Assembly (NCBI GenBank): GCA_021401465.1
Contig: JADDMT010000122.1
Location: forward strand, 17,166 to 81,165
Direction: 5' to 3'
DNA: 64,000 nt
Source: Teratosphaeria epicoccoides
Lineage: Eukaryota > Ascomycota > Dothideomycetes > Mycosphaerellales > Teratosphaeriaceae
This document shows positions 35,101 to 46,800 of this stretch, piece by piece. A program made the position numbers and the translations under genes. The notes beneath the pieces are model-generated. The model was not told the origin of the DNA and made no database searches. It saw nothing but the letters and a program-made list of their open reading frames with translations. The number at the start of each line of letters is the position of its first letter. Position 1 is the first letter of the stretch.

Positions 35101-37116
35101 CGCGTTCCTTTGCGCCTTGTAGAGGTAGTCTCGAAGTGTTTCGAGCTGTAATTCTAACATAGGGTATAGAGGTCGATACGGAGGATTGTAACCCTCCTTA
35201 AGGTTAATCGCATGTTCCGCGTCTAGGGCCCGGGCATAGGCCGCAGCCTCTACGTCGAAAATATCGGCGTATTCCTCTAACTCTAGTAGAAGGGTAACGT
35301 CTTCCTTGACGTTCTGTATGTAGACTGCATACACGCATTAGACCTTCTTCATGTCCTTGTAGAAGCTATGTGCGTCACGCATCTACACCGCAGGAACTTC
35401 GCCTATAGAGCTGTAGAACTAGTTGTTAGTAGCTCTATTAATAACGACTCCCTACTTGTGGCGCTAAGGGCGGCCGAGTAGGAGCTCCTTATTAGGACCG
35501 TCTTTAGCGTAGAAGACTTCGTTAGTCTCGCGTACTTCTCCCGAGGAGTCCGCGATTTAGAGGCGCACGTTATGCGCGCCTTAAGCCGCTACGCCTTCGC
35601 CCTAAAAGGACTTCATGGTAGGTAGCAGGGCTCCTAGGATCGGCTTTAAACCGAGCTATACGATTACCCTCTAGGGTATCACGTTAACCTCTGCAAGGTC
35701 GTCTAACATACAGTCTACTAGCTTAAGCAAGCCATTAACTCGGACCGCACCGGATAGGCGCTAGGCAGGCCACGAGTCTACACTATTAGTAACAGACAGC
35801 TTAGATACCCGCGGCAGCTATTCGGCTGTCTCGGGCCTGTCCTTCTTTTGCCTCCCCTCTAGGGAGATTTTAGACACCTTGCTTACCTTTTTCCTGTCAC
35901 TTCGTTTAGGACAGCGAGCCGCCTAGTAGTCCCTCGCTCTACAGATGTGGCAGCTACTCAGAGGCTTCTCGCTACTGTCTTTTAGCTTAGAGGGCTTGCT
36001 CCTCCTAAATAGACTACCGCGTTAGGCGTGACCCCTAGGGCGCTTATAATAGCGGCCCTTTAGTAGGTCCTTAGGGCTTAGACGCTTATTGTCCTTGCTA
36101 CCCGATTTTCTATTTCGCTTCTAGGTGATCTCTATACGTGTCGTAAGGGACACGAGGTCTTACCGAGTTGTCAGAAGTTCATGAAAAGTCATGATTGTAT
36201 TCTAAAGATTGTCATCAAGTTTGACGAGTAAGTGCCGTACGCGTTACGTCTTAGTATAGGGTAGCATCTGTCCCTCGAGTATGGCGAGGTAGGTAGCGAA
36301 GCTAGAGGTTGTTTGTCCCTTCCCCTGCTTGGCCTTCTCGTACTTGACAGACATAGTAAGGGCGCGATTCCCCGGATCCTCGACCTTGTTAACACAGAAC
36401 TAGCGAAAGTCTGCCTACATATACGTTCTGTCATAGACCTATATAAGGTCATACCGCTTATGCTAATTGTTGCGAGGTTCCTTATCCTCTTTGAGCTACA
36501 TCACACTAAAGGCGACTTGTTCGCCCTCTATAGAATATCCGCGTAGGTTAAGCACAAAAACTGTCTTACATGCCTGCAAGAAAGTTCGAGCCTCCTTTAA
36601 GGTGTCTCCCTTGAACGGCTTCAGGTTGCGTGCGTTACAACTACCTCCTAGTTAGCCTACTATGGCCCTGAATTCAGGCACTAGACTCGCGGGCACACAC
36701 AGAGGGTCTGCGCCTGCTAGTAAGTTGTCCTCGCGGGTCCCTAGCGTGAAATCTCGCTAGATTTCTTCGTCTGCTAGTCTATTAGTACCGCTTATAGCGA
36801 CGTCTTTATCGTCCTCGCCGTTGTCGCTACTAGCAGCGGTGCGGCTCTAGCTCTAGTTCGCAAGGCAGTTCGCGACCTAATCGACAATCATGGCTACAAG
36901 GGCCAGGTCGATAGTCAGGGTTAGCTGCGGTCCCTGTGCGGGGGGTCTATTGCCTTGTCTGCTACGTAATTAGCCTCTAGCGGAACCGTCGCTTAATGCA
37001 GTGTCGCTCAGAGCGGGTACTTCTGCAGGCTAGTTATTTAGGCTAGCTTCGCTATTACGGGCGTTCGGGATGGCGCTCGCTACGCGTTAGTTACGAGTTC
37101 GTAGTACTCTAGACAT
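32153..37116 (-). pseudogene. Family A gag-pol (A4), RIP-inactivated
   Basis: Minus strand from ATG 37116 (37114-37116) to TGA 32153-32155. Same domains in the same order as A1: gag, zinc knuckle, protease reading D-D-L-A near 35700, reverse transcriptase with YLDD intact near 34720, RNase H, integrase, chromodomain. It is one base shorter than A1 and A5, consistent with a single-base deletion near 32245, in the region just after the chromodomain. More TAG stops than A1, including TAA where A1 has TGA after the reverse transcriptase. Confidence 0.9.
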
Positions 37117-37165
37117 ATCGTAGTATTCTCTACTAGACTACAAAGTAGGGGGGAGAAAGCAGAAC

Positions 37166-37525
37166 TAATATAGATGTATATGCTATATAATATGAAAATA
37201 TCTCGTAGTATGACAGAGTAATCCGACCTTTTAGTAGGTACAAGACAGCGCTACTTTCTGCTTATCGCAGAGGTAGCGCTAAGGGTGCTTATAACCCCTG
37301 ACGCTCCTTAATTAGGGAAAGCATGTCTGAGCCTAACCCCGCAGGGGTACTATAGGGTCAGCGACGTAGGGGCGTCCTACGTCGACTACTAATCCTACTT
37401 GGATAACATACGAGCTAACGTATGTACGAAGGACCCCCTTGCTATGTGTAGCAGGGTTACTACATGCTAAGGGCGGGCATTAGAACCTATGCGGCTCTAA
37501 TGGCCCCCTAGTATCAACCGTATCA
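37166..37525 (-). repeat. 5' LTR of A4 / outer LTR of the composite
   Basis: 360 bp, TAATATAG to CCGTATCA, followed by AACAC. The adjacent internal sequence AGAAAGCAGAAC is the complement of the putative primer-binding position. Confidence 0.9.
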
Positions 37526-37530
37526 AACAC

Positions 37531-38500
37531 GCATACTTATTACTTAGGCTATGCCTATATCGTGTCTGTTTAAATTTCAGATGTTAGGATTACTCGAAAC
37601 ATGCGTTGTTTATACTCGTTAGTCCCTTAGCTAACTTCAGATAAAAGATACGGCAGACCCTTCCGCGCTTTTTGCACCTTATTGCTATAGCCGTAGCCGT
37701 CGTATATGCGACGCCGCATTATCTATCTTCTAGTCCGCTACGACACTATCTGTAGTAGGCATGGTCTAGACGCTAGGGTCTAAATGATTATAGCACTTAA
37801 GACACGCATATAGGAACAGGATACTCGAGCCTATACGCGCAAGGCAACCGTTTCCTTGCCTGACATGTACTGACTTTGACTAGTATCTCTAGTAGGTAGT
37901 AGAGAAGAGTCACATCCTAGGCAGATTTAACAAGATAGCTAGGTTTATCAGGCTAGATTACAGGTCGAAATATAAGGCCATGATTGTAGAGGACTTCGTG
38001 ACTACTAATCCTATCGTTAAAGGTTACTAAGACGACCCTTAGTTACTTATATTAACTATGAACAAAATTAAGAGTAGCGCAACTCTTGTACCTGCTAACG
38101 CTATCATAATACTAGATGACAACTTCAAACAGTAGTCGACTAGGCAAGCCTATAGTAGGGTTAGTCGCACTAGATTAATGCAGCTAGCGCGATTCACAGA
38201 GGCAATGAGATTTTACTAGGTTGCGCTATAGAGCTAATTCGGAGAATAGACTATAAACCGTTAGCAGACTAGTGACGACTTCATTAATATCATGCGCAAG
38301 GATCAGGGCGAGTAGAGAGGCATAGGATTATGTAGGCTGCGCAGGCTAGCGTGAGATAACAGATTGTTTAGGGTTTAACTGCAATCTTGTAATAGAGCAA
38401 TGCTAGTAGTTATACGCGAGTAGTATTGTTTTAGATAGCGACTATACAAGCGCCTTATCTGATAGAGTATATGCATAACACTAATCATCTCGTCTGTTTA
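37531..38500 (+). pseudogene. Possible gene remnant, unassigned
   Basis: Between about 37895 and 38460 one plus-strand frame is coding-like, with mostly TAG stops (GRFNKIARFIRLDY; MIVEDFVTTNPIVKGY; ANAIIILDDNF, then RQAYSRVSRTR). The last part weakly recalls the C-terminal helicase lobe of SNF2-type proteins, where an L-D-x-x-[WF]-N segment precedes QAIGRAYRIGQ. This is a loose resemblance only. The first 350 bases hold nothing I recognise. Confidence 0.25.
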
Positions 38501-38522
38501 TATGTACTTGACGACTACTAAA

Positions 38523-38843
38523 TGCTAGTAGTATACTAGCGGTACGTCTACTACTACTACGTCAAGGTCCGACCTATAGATTGCTACTACATGTTTTAAA
38601 CCCTTCTAATCGACAGACAACGACTGCTAGTAGTATACTAGCGGCACTCCTACTACGTCTACGCTACACATCTAAGCTGCTAGTAATAGAGGGTATAACT
38701 CTATGCATATGAATACTATACACTTTAGATTTATATATGAAACTACCTAAAATTTAGGATTCCTAGCCAAAATAGCGCTCGTACTGCCTACGATCGACAG
38801 AATGAGTTAGCTAGTAATAACTGCTACTAGTATACTACTAGCA
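38523..38843. repeat. Cluster of palindromic motifs, left side of the Plavaka transposase
   Basis: Three copies of an imperfect 22-bp palindrome of the type TGCTAG(T/C)(A/G)GTATAC..CTAGC at 38523-38544, 38625-38646 and 38822-38843. Similar clusters lie on the other side of the transposase. Confidence 0.5.
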
Positions 38844-38949
38844 CATCTATTTTCGTCTACTCTAGGCCCTCCTTTACTACTACACTCTAATAACACTCGA
38901 TTCTTCTATTAACCTAAACACTAACCCTAACCACGCATAGCTAGCTAAG

Positions 38950-41900
38950 ATGATGAACCGTCTAAGTAGCAATTAGCTACCTGCGCGGCACGCGTACCTT
39001 TACAGGGGTTGGCTGTTCATAGTAATTGACGCGTCTATAAGCGCTATAGCCTTTGTAACGCATCATGTTAACGATGGCTTCATAGCGCATACTATACTAC
39101 ACAGGCTACAGCAAGGCATTAGAAGGTCATAGTAGTCATGCCTAGCATGTTCCTACCTACATGGCGGCGAAGTTTTAGTACTTCATTAATTAGAGTACTA
39201 TGCATCTTAGACCTGACGAGAAATACGCGTCAGATTTAAACATCTCCTTAGACTCGAACGACAGAGTCGAAACTTAATTAGCAAACAATGTCCTTGCCTA
39301 CAAGGAGGGGACATTAGTTGACGACGCTGCGGGAGTAGATAGGCAGTATGTTACAGACGAGGAACTAGTTACAGTCATCGAGCCTGTGTTTAATAAGGCT
39401 CACATATAAGAGAAGGAGATAGTAGTAATAGCTACGGCAATCGACGATAATAGCGGTAACATCGACGCGCTTAGTCTCTACGATAACCTAGTAGCATTCA
39501 CAACAGAAAGAGCTTAGAATAGACAGAGCGACAATTGTGCTACTAATTCTTGCTAGTGACAAGACACAGGTTACTAATTATCAAGGTAACCTGATCGCAT
39601 AGCTAGTATACTTGACAATTAGCAACCTGCCTATATTAGTTCTTAACTCTAACTATCGACTAGGCAGCATGCTCCTAGCGATACTACTAGTAGTTAAAGG
39701 CGGAAAATGAAGCATTAGGGACAAGCTATACTATCGCTACATGAAGACAATATTCGACCCTATTGCTAAGTTTGCTACAGGCAAGGGCCTTAACGTCTTG
39801 TGTGCGGATAGCGAGACACAGCGATGTTTCCTAAATACCGCGGTATATGCAAGTAACTACTAAGAACAGGTAATAATCATAGGCGTGAAGAATAACCGCT
39901 ACTACATAATATGTATAATCGATCTAGAAAAACGCGAAGACCTTGAAGTAGTTACGCTATAGCGGACATTTAAGGACACGTAAATACAAATCATACTCTA
40001 GCGAGTAGCGAAGAAGGACTAGGGTAGCTACGTACACGACCTACTAAACTTCGCATTTAGGTACCCTAGCCTAAATATCTATAAGACGCTAATAGTAGAT
40101 GTGCTCTACTAACTCTTTAAGGGTGTATTAATGTATGTCATAGATTAGACGCGAGATTTGCTTAAGAGTCGACTACCTCTGTCTTCGAAGCGAGCTAGAG
40201 TAGCACTCCTACAAGCTAAGAGTTAGCATAAAGTAGCAAGAAAGAGTAACAAAGGCAAGACTATTATAGATCATTAACTAAATGTCATTATCGACTGTCG
40301 TTTTATACTAGTGCCTGCATTTAGGAACCTCTAGGTGTTTAGCTAGATGTCTGTAGTAAGCTAATAGACAGGCTAGGAACAGAAGAGTATGCTGCGATAG
40401 TTACTCCTAGTCTTCATGCTACTATTAGAAGAGGCTAAGGCACATAGCGCTATCTAGTTCTTGCGGGCGATAGTAGACTTCTCTTAGTTAGTGTAATATC
40501 CTTTACATGATAGCAAAACGCTCTAGTTTATAGCCCCTGCCCTGTTCTAATGCAACTAGTATAAAGAAGAGTTTAGAGAGTACCGCATAAGCAAAGGAGA
40601 GCTAAGAAAGAAGAAAGCATACTAACAGAGCGAGCAGAGGAGCCTAAGATAGTAGACAATGTGTGTAAACTATAAGGGCACTTTAATTTTCCTAATTTTC
40701 ATGCTCTTACATACTACGTAGACATGATACGGCTCTTTAGTAACGCGCTAGACCTCGACACTAGCTACTTCGAACACAAGCATGTCGAATACGTTAAGAA
40801 GCTATTCAAATTAACTAACAAGAAGAATAGATAGGAGGACTAAATTATGGAGTACTTCTAGCGAAAGATTACTATGCTTACATTCTTTAATACTAGCCTA
40901 ACGTTCTAGTAGCAGACTAAGGCCGAACGTCAAGAGGCTTAGGAGCGCGAAGTGCCTTAACTAACAGAGTAGAAGGATGTCGAAGCCTTCCTTAGCTAGC
41001 GAAGGCTAAGATCTAGCTAATCGTCACTAGGTAGAGACATATAGAGGACAGTTAGTAATGTAGTAGCATACATAGGGCTAGAGGTAGGGCCTTACTTCTG
41101 TTATGCTACTATAGTGTTTGTTAGAGAGTACTAGGTGTCGTCTAATATAACATTAACGTCGAATATAATGCGTCTTGATCCTGACAGGATCTAGGGAAGA
41201 CCGGATTAGGTCGACGATTTAGAGGTATCTTTCTATGCTAGTATACGGTACTAGAAGATGCATTATAAGGATCTTGACGATCTATCTGCAACTAAGCTAG
41301 ACGTCATTAGATGTACACTAAACTAGCAAGGAATCTAGGACAATCGCTGTAACAACTAGCTCTAGGTCTAGAAGTACAAAGTGCCGCTAGTTACGGACGA
41401 GACTACTAGTGTTAATAGACAAATCGACCTAGTAGTTACCTTTAAGGGCCGGCTGCCTGCTTGCCTGTTATATGTCGTAACCTTCTAAGACAAGAAATTG
41501 CGCGTCATAGTAGACGGCTACAACTACATAATACTAGCACATAATAAATGTCCGACCTACATAGGTATGTTCGTAGACCTATTCTAGCTAAAGGATCTAG
41601 CTAGAAGAGTAGACGATATTCATAGCATGATAGTAATCATAGCGATGCGTTCCGGCCTATAGGAAGGTACTCTGCAAGGTCGCTGTATCTACGGGCTTAC
41701 TAGCGTCTACTATAGTATCTACGTTATACTAACAGACGAATATGACACCTCTAGCTAATGTGACATGTACATTAATAACACTGCCGACTTTAAGACCTAT
41801 AACTTCATATACAATACAGACTAGGAGGAACAAGAGTCTAGGGTAGTAACTAAACATAAGCTACATTGCCTAAATATAGCTAAGGAGCGTAATATTGCGG

Positions 41901-41995
41901 CTACTAGCAAGGAAGGGCCGCTATTGCTTAAGCGTAGCGTCGCTAGTAGCTCTACTTAGGACTAATCGAGGAGAAACAAACGCAAACGATTATAA
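38950..41995 (+). pseudogene. Plavaka-type (KDZ-related, CACTA-like) transposase, RIP-inactivated
   Basis: Plus-strand coding region from ATG near 38950 to TAA 41993-41995. Diagnostic pieces: near 39540-39600 LASDKTQVTNYQGN...VYLTISNLP, matching the SDKTQL...YPVYLTIGN hallmark of fungal Plavaka transposases; near 39690-39850 a region reading KTIFDPIAKFA and CADSE; and near 40090-40130 VDVLY*LFKGVL, the equivalent of DLLHQLHKGV, with His changed to Tyr as CAC to TAC. The C-terminal part near 41400-41650 reads FKGRLPACLLYVVTF and NKCPTYIGMFVDLF. Stops are mostly TAG. Reading frame changes may reflect introns or indels, which I did not resolve. Terminal inverted repeats were not identified with confidence. 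Confidence 0.7.
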
Positions 41996-42149
41996 CATAC
42001 ATAACGAATACTATACTAGTAAGCTTGATGAAGGTAGCACGCCGCAAGCCCTAGCGTAAGTAATGCTTCTATAACTAGCGCTACTAGTTTGACTAACTAG
42101 AAGAATAAGAGCGAGGGTCAGGATGCTAGATGTATACAAGAAGTAGTCG

Positions 42150-42462
42150 AGGGTACTAGAAGCATACTACTAGCAGGTTAAATGCTAGCCCTAGACCTGC
42201 GGACGTTATGATAAAACTACTAGCAGTAAATCACAAGAGACGCCTTAAAGTGCTACGGGTATACTACTAGCACTTTTGATCGCAGCTAGGTTAAGGCTGC
42301 TATTACCCTATCTCGCGGAAATACTAGTAGCAGATAGAAGGAGATGCTACAGGTATACCGCTAGCACCTTTAGTCGCGGCTAGGTCGAGTATGCTGTTAC
42401 CCTATCTCGTAGATCTAGTAACGGCAGGTAGAGTAAGGTGCTATAGGTATACCGCTAGCACT
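42150..42462. repeat. Cluster of palindromic motifs, right side of the Plavaka transposase
   Basis: Palindromes TGCTA..GGTATAC..CTAGCA at 42251-42272, 42345-42367 and 42439-42460, each followed by CACTTT/CACCTT and a CGCAGCTAGG or related block spaced at about 90-100 bp, so the repeated unit is longer than the palindrome. Further ACTACTAGCA copies occur near 42166 and 42226. Probable subterminal repeats. Confidence 0.5.
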
Positions 42463-42532
42463 TTCGAAAGTAGCTAGGGTAGATAGTTTATGCGGTCTGT
42501 TGCTAGCTCTAGCCTTAACTAATAGAGCGCAC

Positions 42533-43016
42533 TATTAGAAGGGTAGGTACTAATAGCAGGAAGGGGATTAGGTGTTAGACTCGCAGAGTAGTAAAGAATA
42601 TTAACAAAGGCAATTAACCTTGTACTAACTATCCCCCCTAGAGGAGAAGATTATAATTAAGCACAGAGCTCCTAACTACCTATCCTAAAGCTACTCCTAT
42701 ATACTAGAGAGACAGGGCAGCTCTGTTAGATCTGTTAACAGACCTATTAGACCCGTGTCTGTAGATCTGTAGACTAACCCTATAGATCCTAGGGTCTGTT
42801 CTTACATAACAGATCCCTTCTCCTATGTAGGCCTATAGCTCTGTAGACTAACCCTATAGATCTAGGTGTCTGTCCTCACGTGATAGACTCTCTCTTCTAT
42901 GCCTACGTTATGACTCATAGTACTATGACTTAAAACACTATAACTTATAGCGCTCATGACTGCTATGACTTAGGCTATAGTGCTCGTGACTTATAGCACT
43001 CATGACACTCATGACA
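42533..43016 (-). repeat. 3' LTR of B2
   Basis: 484 bp, TATTAGAAGGG (for TGTCAGAAGGG) to CTCATGACA. Contains two to three copies of a roughly 65-bp unit (TAGATCTGTAGACTAACCC and relatives) and a run of short units of the type CTCATGAC / TTATAGC.CTCATGAC near its end. The purine tract of the element (complement of CTATCCCCCTCTT) follows. Confidence 0.9.
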
Positions 43017-43094
43017 CTATCCCCCTCTTAGCCTAGCTCGTCCCTAAGCTACCTTATTAGTACGGGGTTTCTCTTGCTCTTTCTTTGTGTAGTA

Positions 43095-43832
43095 ATGTCT
43101 TCTCTTTCTACATTACTACCTTGTGTCATCCTAGACACTAACGCCCCTTTAACGCAGAAACGCAAATGTCGCGTAAATCGAATCTATCGTTAGGGCCAGG
43201 ATAGCATGAAGTCCTATACTTAGTGTCAAGAGTTAAAGCTTGTTTGTCGAGTACACATTTCCTTAGGGAAATGTTCGTAGTGTCACTTTAGCAACTGTCG
43301 AAGTTGCGACGCGAAGGTAACAGAGGTCGAATAGAAGAAGTTAGGTAATTAGCGGAAAAGACTAATTGCCGATCTTAATCATGCGAAGGCGGCCCTAGCT
43401 AAGGCTTCGCAGAAGATAATAGAGGCGCATGCAAAGGAGATACGTATTCAGAAACAGTTAGACACAGTTAACCATGAAGTCGAGGATAGTCGCGCTCTTA
43501 AGGAGCGTGAGATTAGGGAAGACGAGGCTAAAGAGCAGGCTCTTTAGCAGGCTAGGTTTCTTCTTGACCTAGATCCCTCGACTAGTCTTGCTCTTAGTCC
43601 TACGACATAGAGCGTAATAGAAGGTTTCGCTAACGCGTCGTATTAGGGTTTCCTAGAGGGCGTAGTAGCCGAGCCTATTGATAGCGTCCTGCAGGAGCCT
43701 AGTCGTGGCTCATAACCTTCTTCCTAGGTTCGTTTTTTGCTTAAAGCTCCGTACCTTCTACTAACAGTTTCGTAGGTGTTTAAGGGGTTCCTAGGTGTTT
43801 TTAGTACTCCCGTATCCTTCCTATTTTACTAA
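43095..43832 (+). pseudogene. Family B antisense accessory gene with Zn2Cys6-like motif (B2)
   Basis: ATG 43095-43097 to TAA 43830-43832, 738 nt, identical length to the B1 copy. Cysteine pattern again C-x2-C-x6-C-x8-C-x2-C-x7-C, here with the first Cys as Tyr (TGT to TAT) and the last Cys kept, complementary to the losses in B1. Taken together the two copies indicate six cysteines in the ancestral frame. A basic run (QKRK) precedes, and a long charged helix-like region follows (KAALAKASQKIIEAHAKEIR and beyond). It is convergent with and overlaps the end of gag-pol. Confidence 0.7.
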
Positions 43833-46800
43833 GTACTCTCGCTGTCTGTCTACCTAGCGAGTGTTGACGATCTTCTTGACAGTGTACTCTAGTTCTTCTA
43901 CTTCAGGGTCAAGTAGTAAGGGTTCCGTTTACAGTGCGGCGTCTAGCGCTGCTAGTTCTAGCAGAGAGACATAGAACACAGGGTGTACTCTCATCTGCTT
44001 AGGTAGCTGTAACTCAAAATTAACTAGTCCTTTCTTGGCCTTAATCTAGAATAGTCCTAGTTTTACAGCGTCTAGTTTTTTACTTGGCTTGTCCGATTTA
44101 ATGTGACAGCAGAGGAGATACACCTTATCCCCCTCCTTTAGAATTAGTCCCTTAATTCTCTTACGATTCGCGTACTATGCCATGTTCTACTAATAGAACT
44201 GCAGGTAGAGTCGTGCTTCTGTTTGTAGTTAGCGTAGGTGTTCTACTTGCCTAAGTGCTGCTAGGTTTTAATCCTTAGCTAAGACGTCTAGAACGTCTTC
44301 TATGGCTAATCCGTACGCTATCTAGAATAGCAAGAGTCCTGTCGACTCTGCTAGCGTGCTATTATACGCGAGATGTGCCATTAGCAACAACTCTACCTAG
44401 TTGTTCTAGTCCCTATTCACATAGGATCGAAGGTACTGTTCTAATGTCTGATTTAGACGTTCTGTCTGTCTATCCGTCTAAGGGTAGAAGGAAGTACTTA
44501 GTCGATGTTTGACCTAGAATTGTCCTATTAGGGCCTTCTAGAAGTTAGAGGTAAACACGGATCCTCGGTCCGTTACTAGGTCTCGTGGCATACTGTTTAA
44601 TGCTACTACCTACTTAATGAAGACATGCGCGATATCTTTAGTCTTAAAGTCTTCGCGGTATAGGATAAACTTCCGAAACTTAGTGAATTAGTCGACTACT
44701 ACCATGATTCTATCGAAGAACTCATTCGTGGCGGGTTCTCTTAACTAGGGTAGTTTAACGATAAAGTCTATAGTGAGCGATTCCTATGGCTATTAGGGTA
44801 CCTTTAGCAGTCGTAGTAACCTATACAGTTTGTAACAGTTATACTTGCTCTATTAGCAAGTTAAACATTAACGGACATAGTCCTCGATTACTCTGCCTAT
44901 CCTAGGGAAGTAGTATTCTTGTCGGAGAATTTGCTTAATTTTAGACACTCCCAGGTGTCCTACCTAAGGTACGTTATGTCAGAGGCATAGTAGCTCCGAA
45001 CGTAAGGATGTTAGCATGTATACTAACCCTTAGAAGAGAAGTACTCTGTCTTCGTCTTTATTATACGCTCCTAGTATGTCGAACTTCAAGAACTATACTG
45101 CTCCTTATAGGCGATCCTGTAACTCTAAGAGCAAAGGAAGCAGATAACTGTTCTTTATCGTGATGTCGTTTAATCTACGATAATCTACGCAAAGTCGCTA
45201 GTCGTCTTCCCCCTTAGGGACAAACAGGATTAGATACCTTACTAGTAACTACAACTCGCGGATAAAGCCCTTCCGGAGGTTGTCTTCTAGGTATTTCCAG
45301 AGAATCTCTAGCTTTGCCACTAATAATAGGCAAACTAGTTGCTTTGTTAGCATCCTGCCTAGGAGTAAGGGTATCCCGTAGTCCTATTCCTAGTGTTCTG
45401 GCAGAGCCTCTTAGTCGGGTTCTTCCTTAAAAAGGGTAGCAAATTCCTTATATTCATCGGGAACCGTGAACTCGACTTTGACTTCAGCTTGCGTTACTTT
45501 GACCTATAGGACGTGCACTTCCTGTTCTAGATCCTTGATAGTAGTGACTATCTCGTTTAAAGTCATAGCACATATTTCGATCTTACTGATAGGGAAGGTG
45601 TGCCGACCTTTCACTACTACCCTACATGGCCAAAAGGCTTAGTAATCAGTCCTGTAACAGGGCTGATTACAGTCGGCTACATATGCACACACACTGCAAC
45701 CCGAGAAATATCCGCGAGGTCACGTGACGCCAAGCCTGCGGCTGGCACCCGTACGTCTGGCATCTCAAATATCCGCGAGGTCACGTGACGCCAAGCCTGC
45801 GGCTGACGCCCGTACGTCTGGCATATCACTTACCTAGTACGTCGTGTACTACAGGTAGAGGTATCGATCTTAAGAGTTCCGGGAACTAGATCCTCTCATT
45901 CTTCTAGTCAAGGTAGGGGTTAGTGTTTCTTAGCCATAGTAAACCTAGCACTACATCTAAGCTAGGCGACTTAGTGATGTCGAACTAGATCATCTCTTAG
46001 TAGTATCCTATCTGTAGAGGCATCATCTTAGTCTCTTTGTCAACTATTCCTTAGTTGTACATGACTAGCTTTCTATTAATCGCTTATAGCGAGAAAGTAT
46101 TCGTCTTCGCCTGTAGCCTTATCCTAGCTGTCCTGGCGAACTTCAGCGTCATGAATATTCTAGTACATCCTGAATCTATTAACGCCTAGGCTAGCGTCTC
46201 GTTAATGTGTACCTATACTCTAAGGTTGTCCGCGTATCTAGCGCTAACTACGGCACATTGTTGCAGCCCTGTCTAGTCTGTCTGTAGGTCTAATTCTGGC
46301 GGACCTCATTGTTTCCTGAATAACTGTCTTCCCGGACTAGTTTAGGGATCATATAGTCTCGGCTCATTCTTCTTCGAGTGTTACCGCTAACTAGCCTAAG
46401 AGGTCGTACTCGCTCTTGGCCTTGTTGTTCCTGCGCGTTTCTTGCGTACTCTATCTTCAAGTAGCTAACCTGGAGTTGTAGCGCTTGTAGAGCCTAGATA
46501 CCTTTGTAGGTAAGGTAGCCTCCTTAGGGCGTAAACTCTACCCTGAACGGTATAACTTCTTAGATGATCTTCTAATACGAGTAAGGATAAGCTACTACTA
46601 GTAGTCTTGTCAGGTGTCGTCGCATGTAGTCGGCTAGTTTGTCATACTCGAGCTAGTTAACATGTTGTACTCTATTAATCTATGGGCAAGCCTAAGCCTA
46701 CTAGTTCTGTATGATTCGGATAATATTAAGTCTGATGTCATGTAGCGGCATGGCCTATCTCTCTATGTTCTCGTCTTCCTCGGAATTAGGAATCACGGCC

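Larger units (their letters stand above)
27432..37525 (-). mobile_element. Composite of two family A elements (A3 + A4) with three LTRs
   Basis: Order on the plus strand: LTR 27432-27791, spacer and 5' part of an accessory gene to 29357, LTR 29358-29717, spacer, full accessory gene 30516-32012, pol-gag, LTR 37166-37525. The outer LTRs share the target duplication AACAC (27427-27431 and 37526-37530), while the middle LTR is flanked by GCTAT on its left and has no matching copy. This fits insertion of a second A element into the accessory gene of the first, followed by recombination that removed everything between the two right-hand LTRs. Confidence 0.85.

Noticed and set aside
29358..37525. 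Treating A4 as an independent insertion with its own target duplication
   Set aside because: Its flanks (GCTAT and AACAC) do not match, while AACAC matches the outer LTR at 27432.
45600..45788. 62-codon open frame as a gene
   Set aside because: It lies wholly within solo LTR C and depends on the tandem duplication there.
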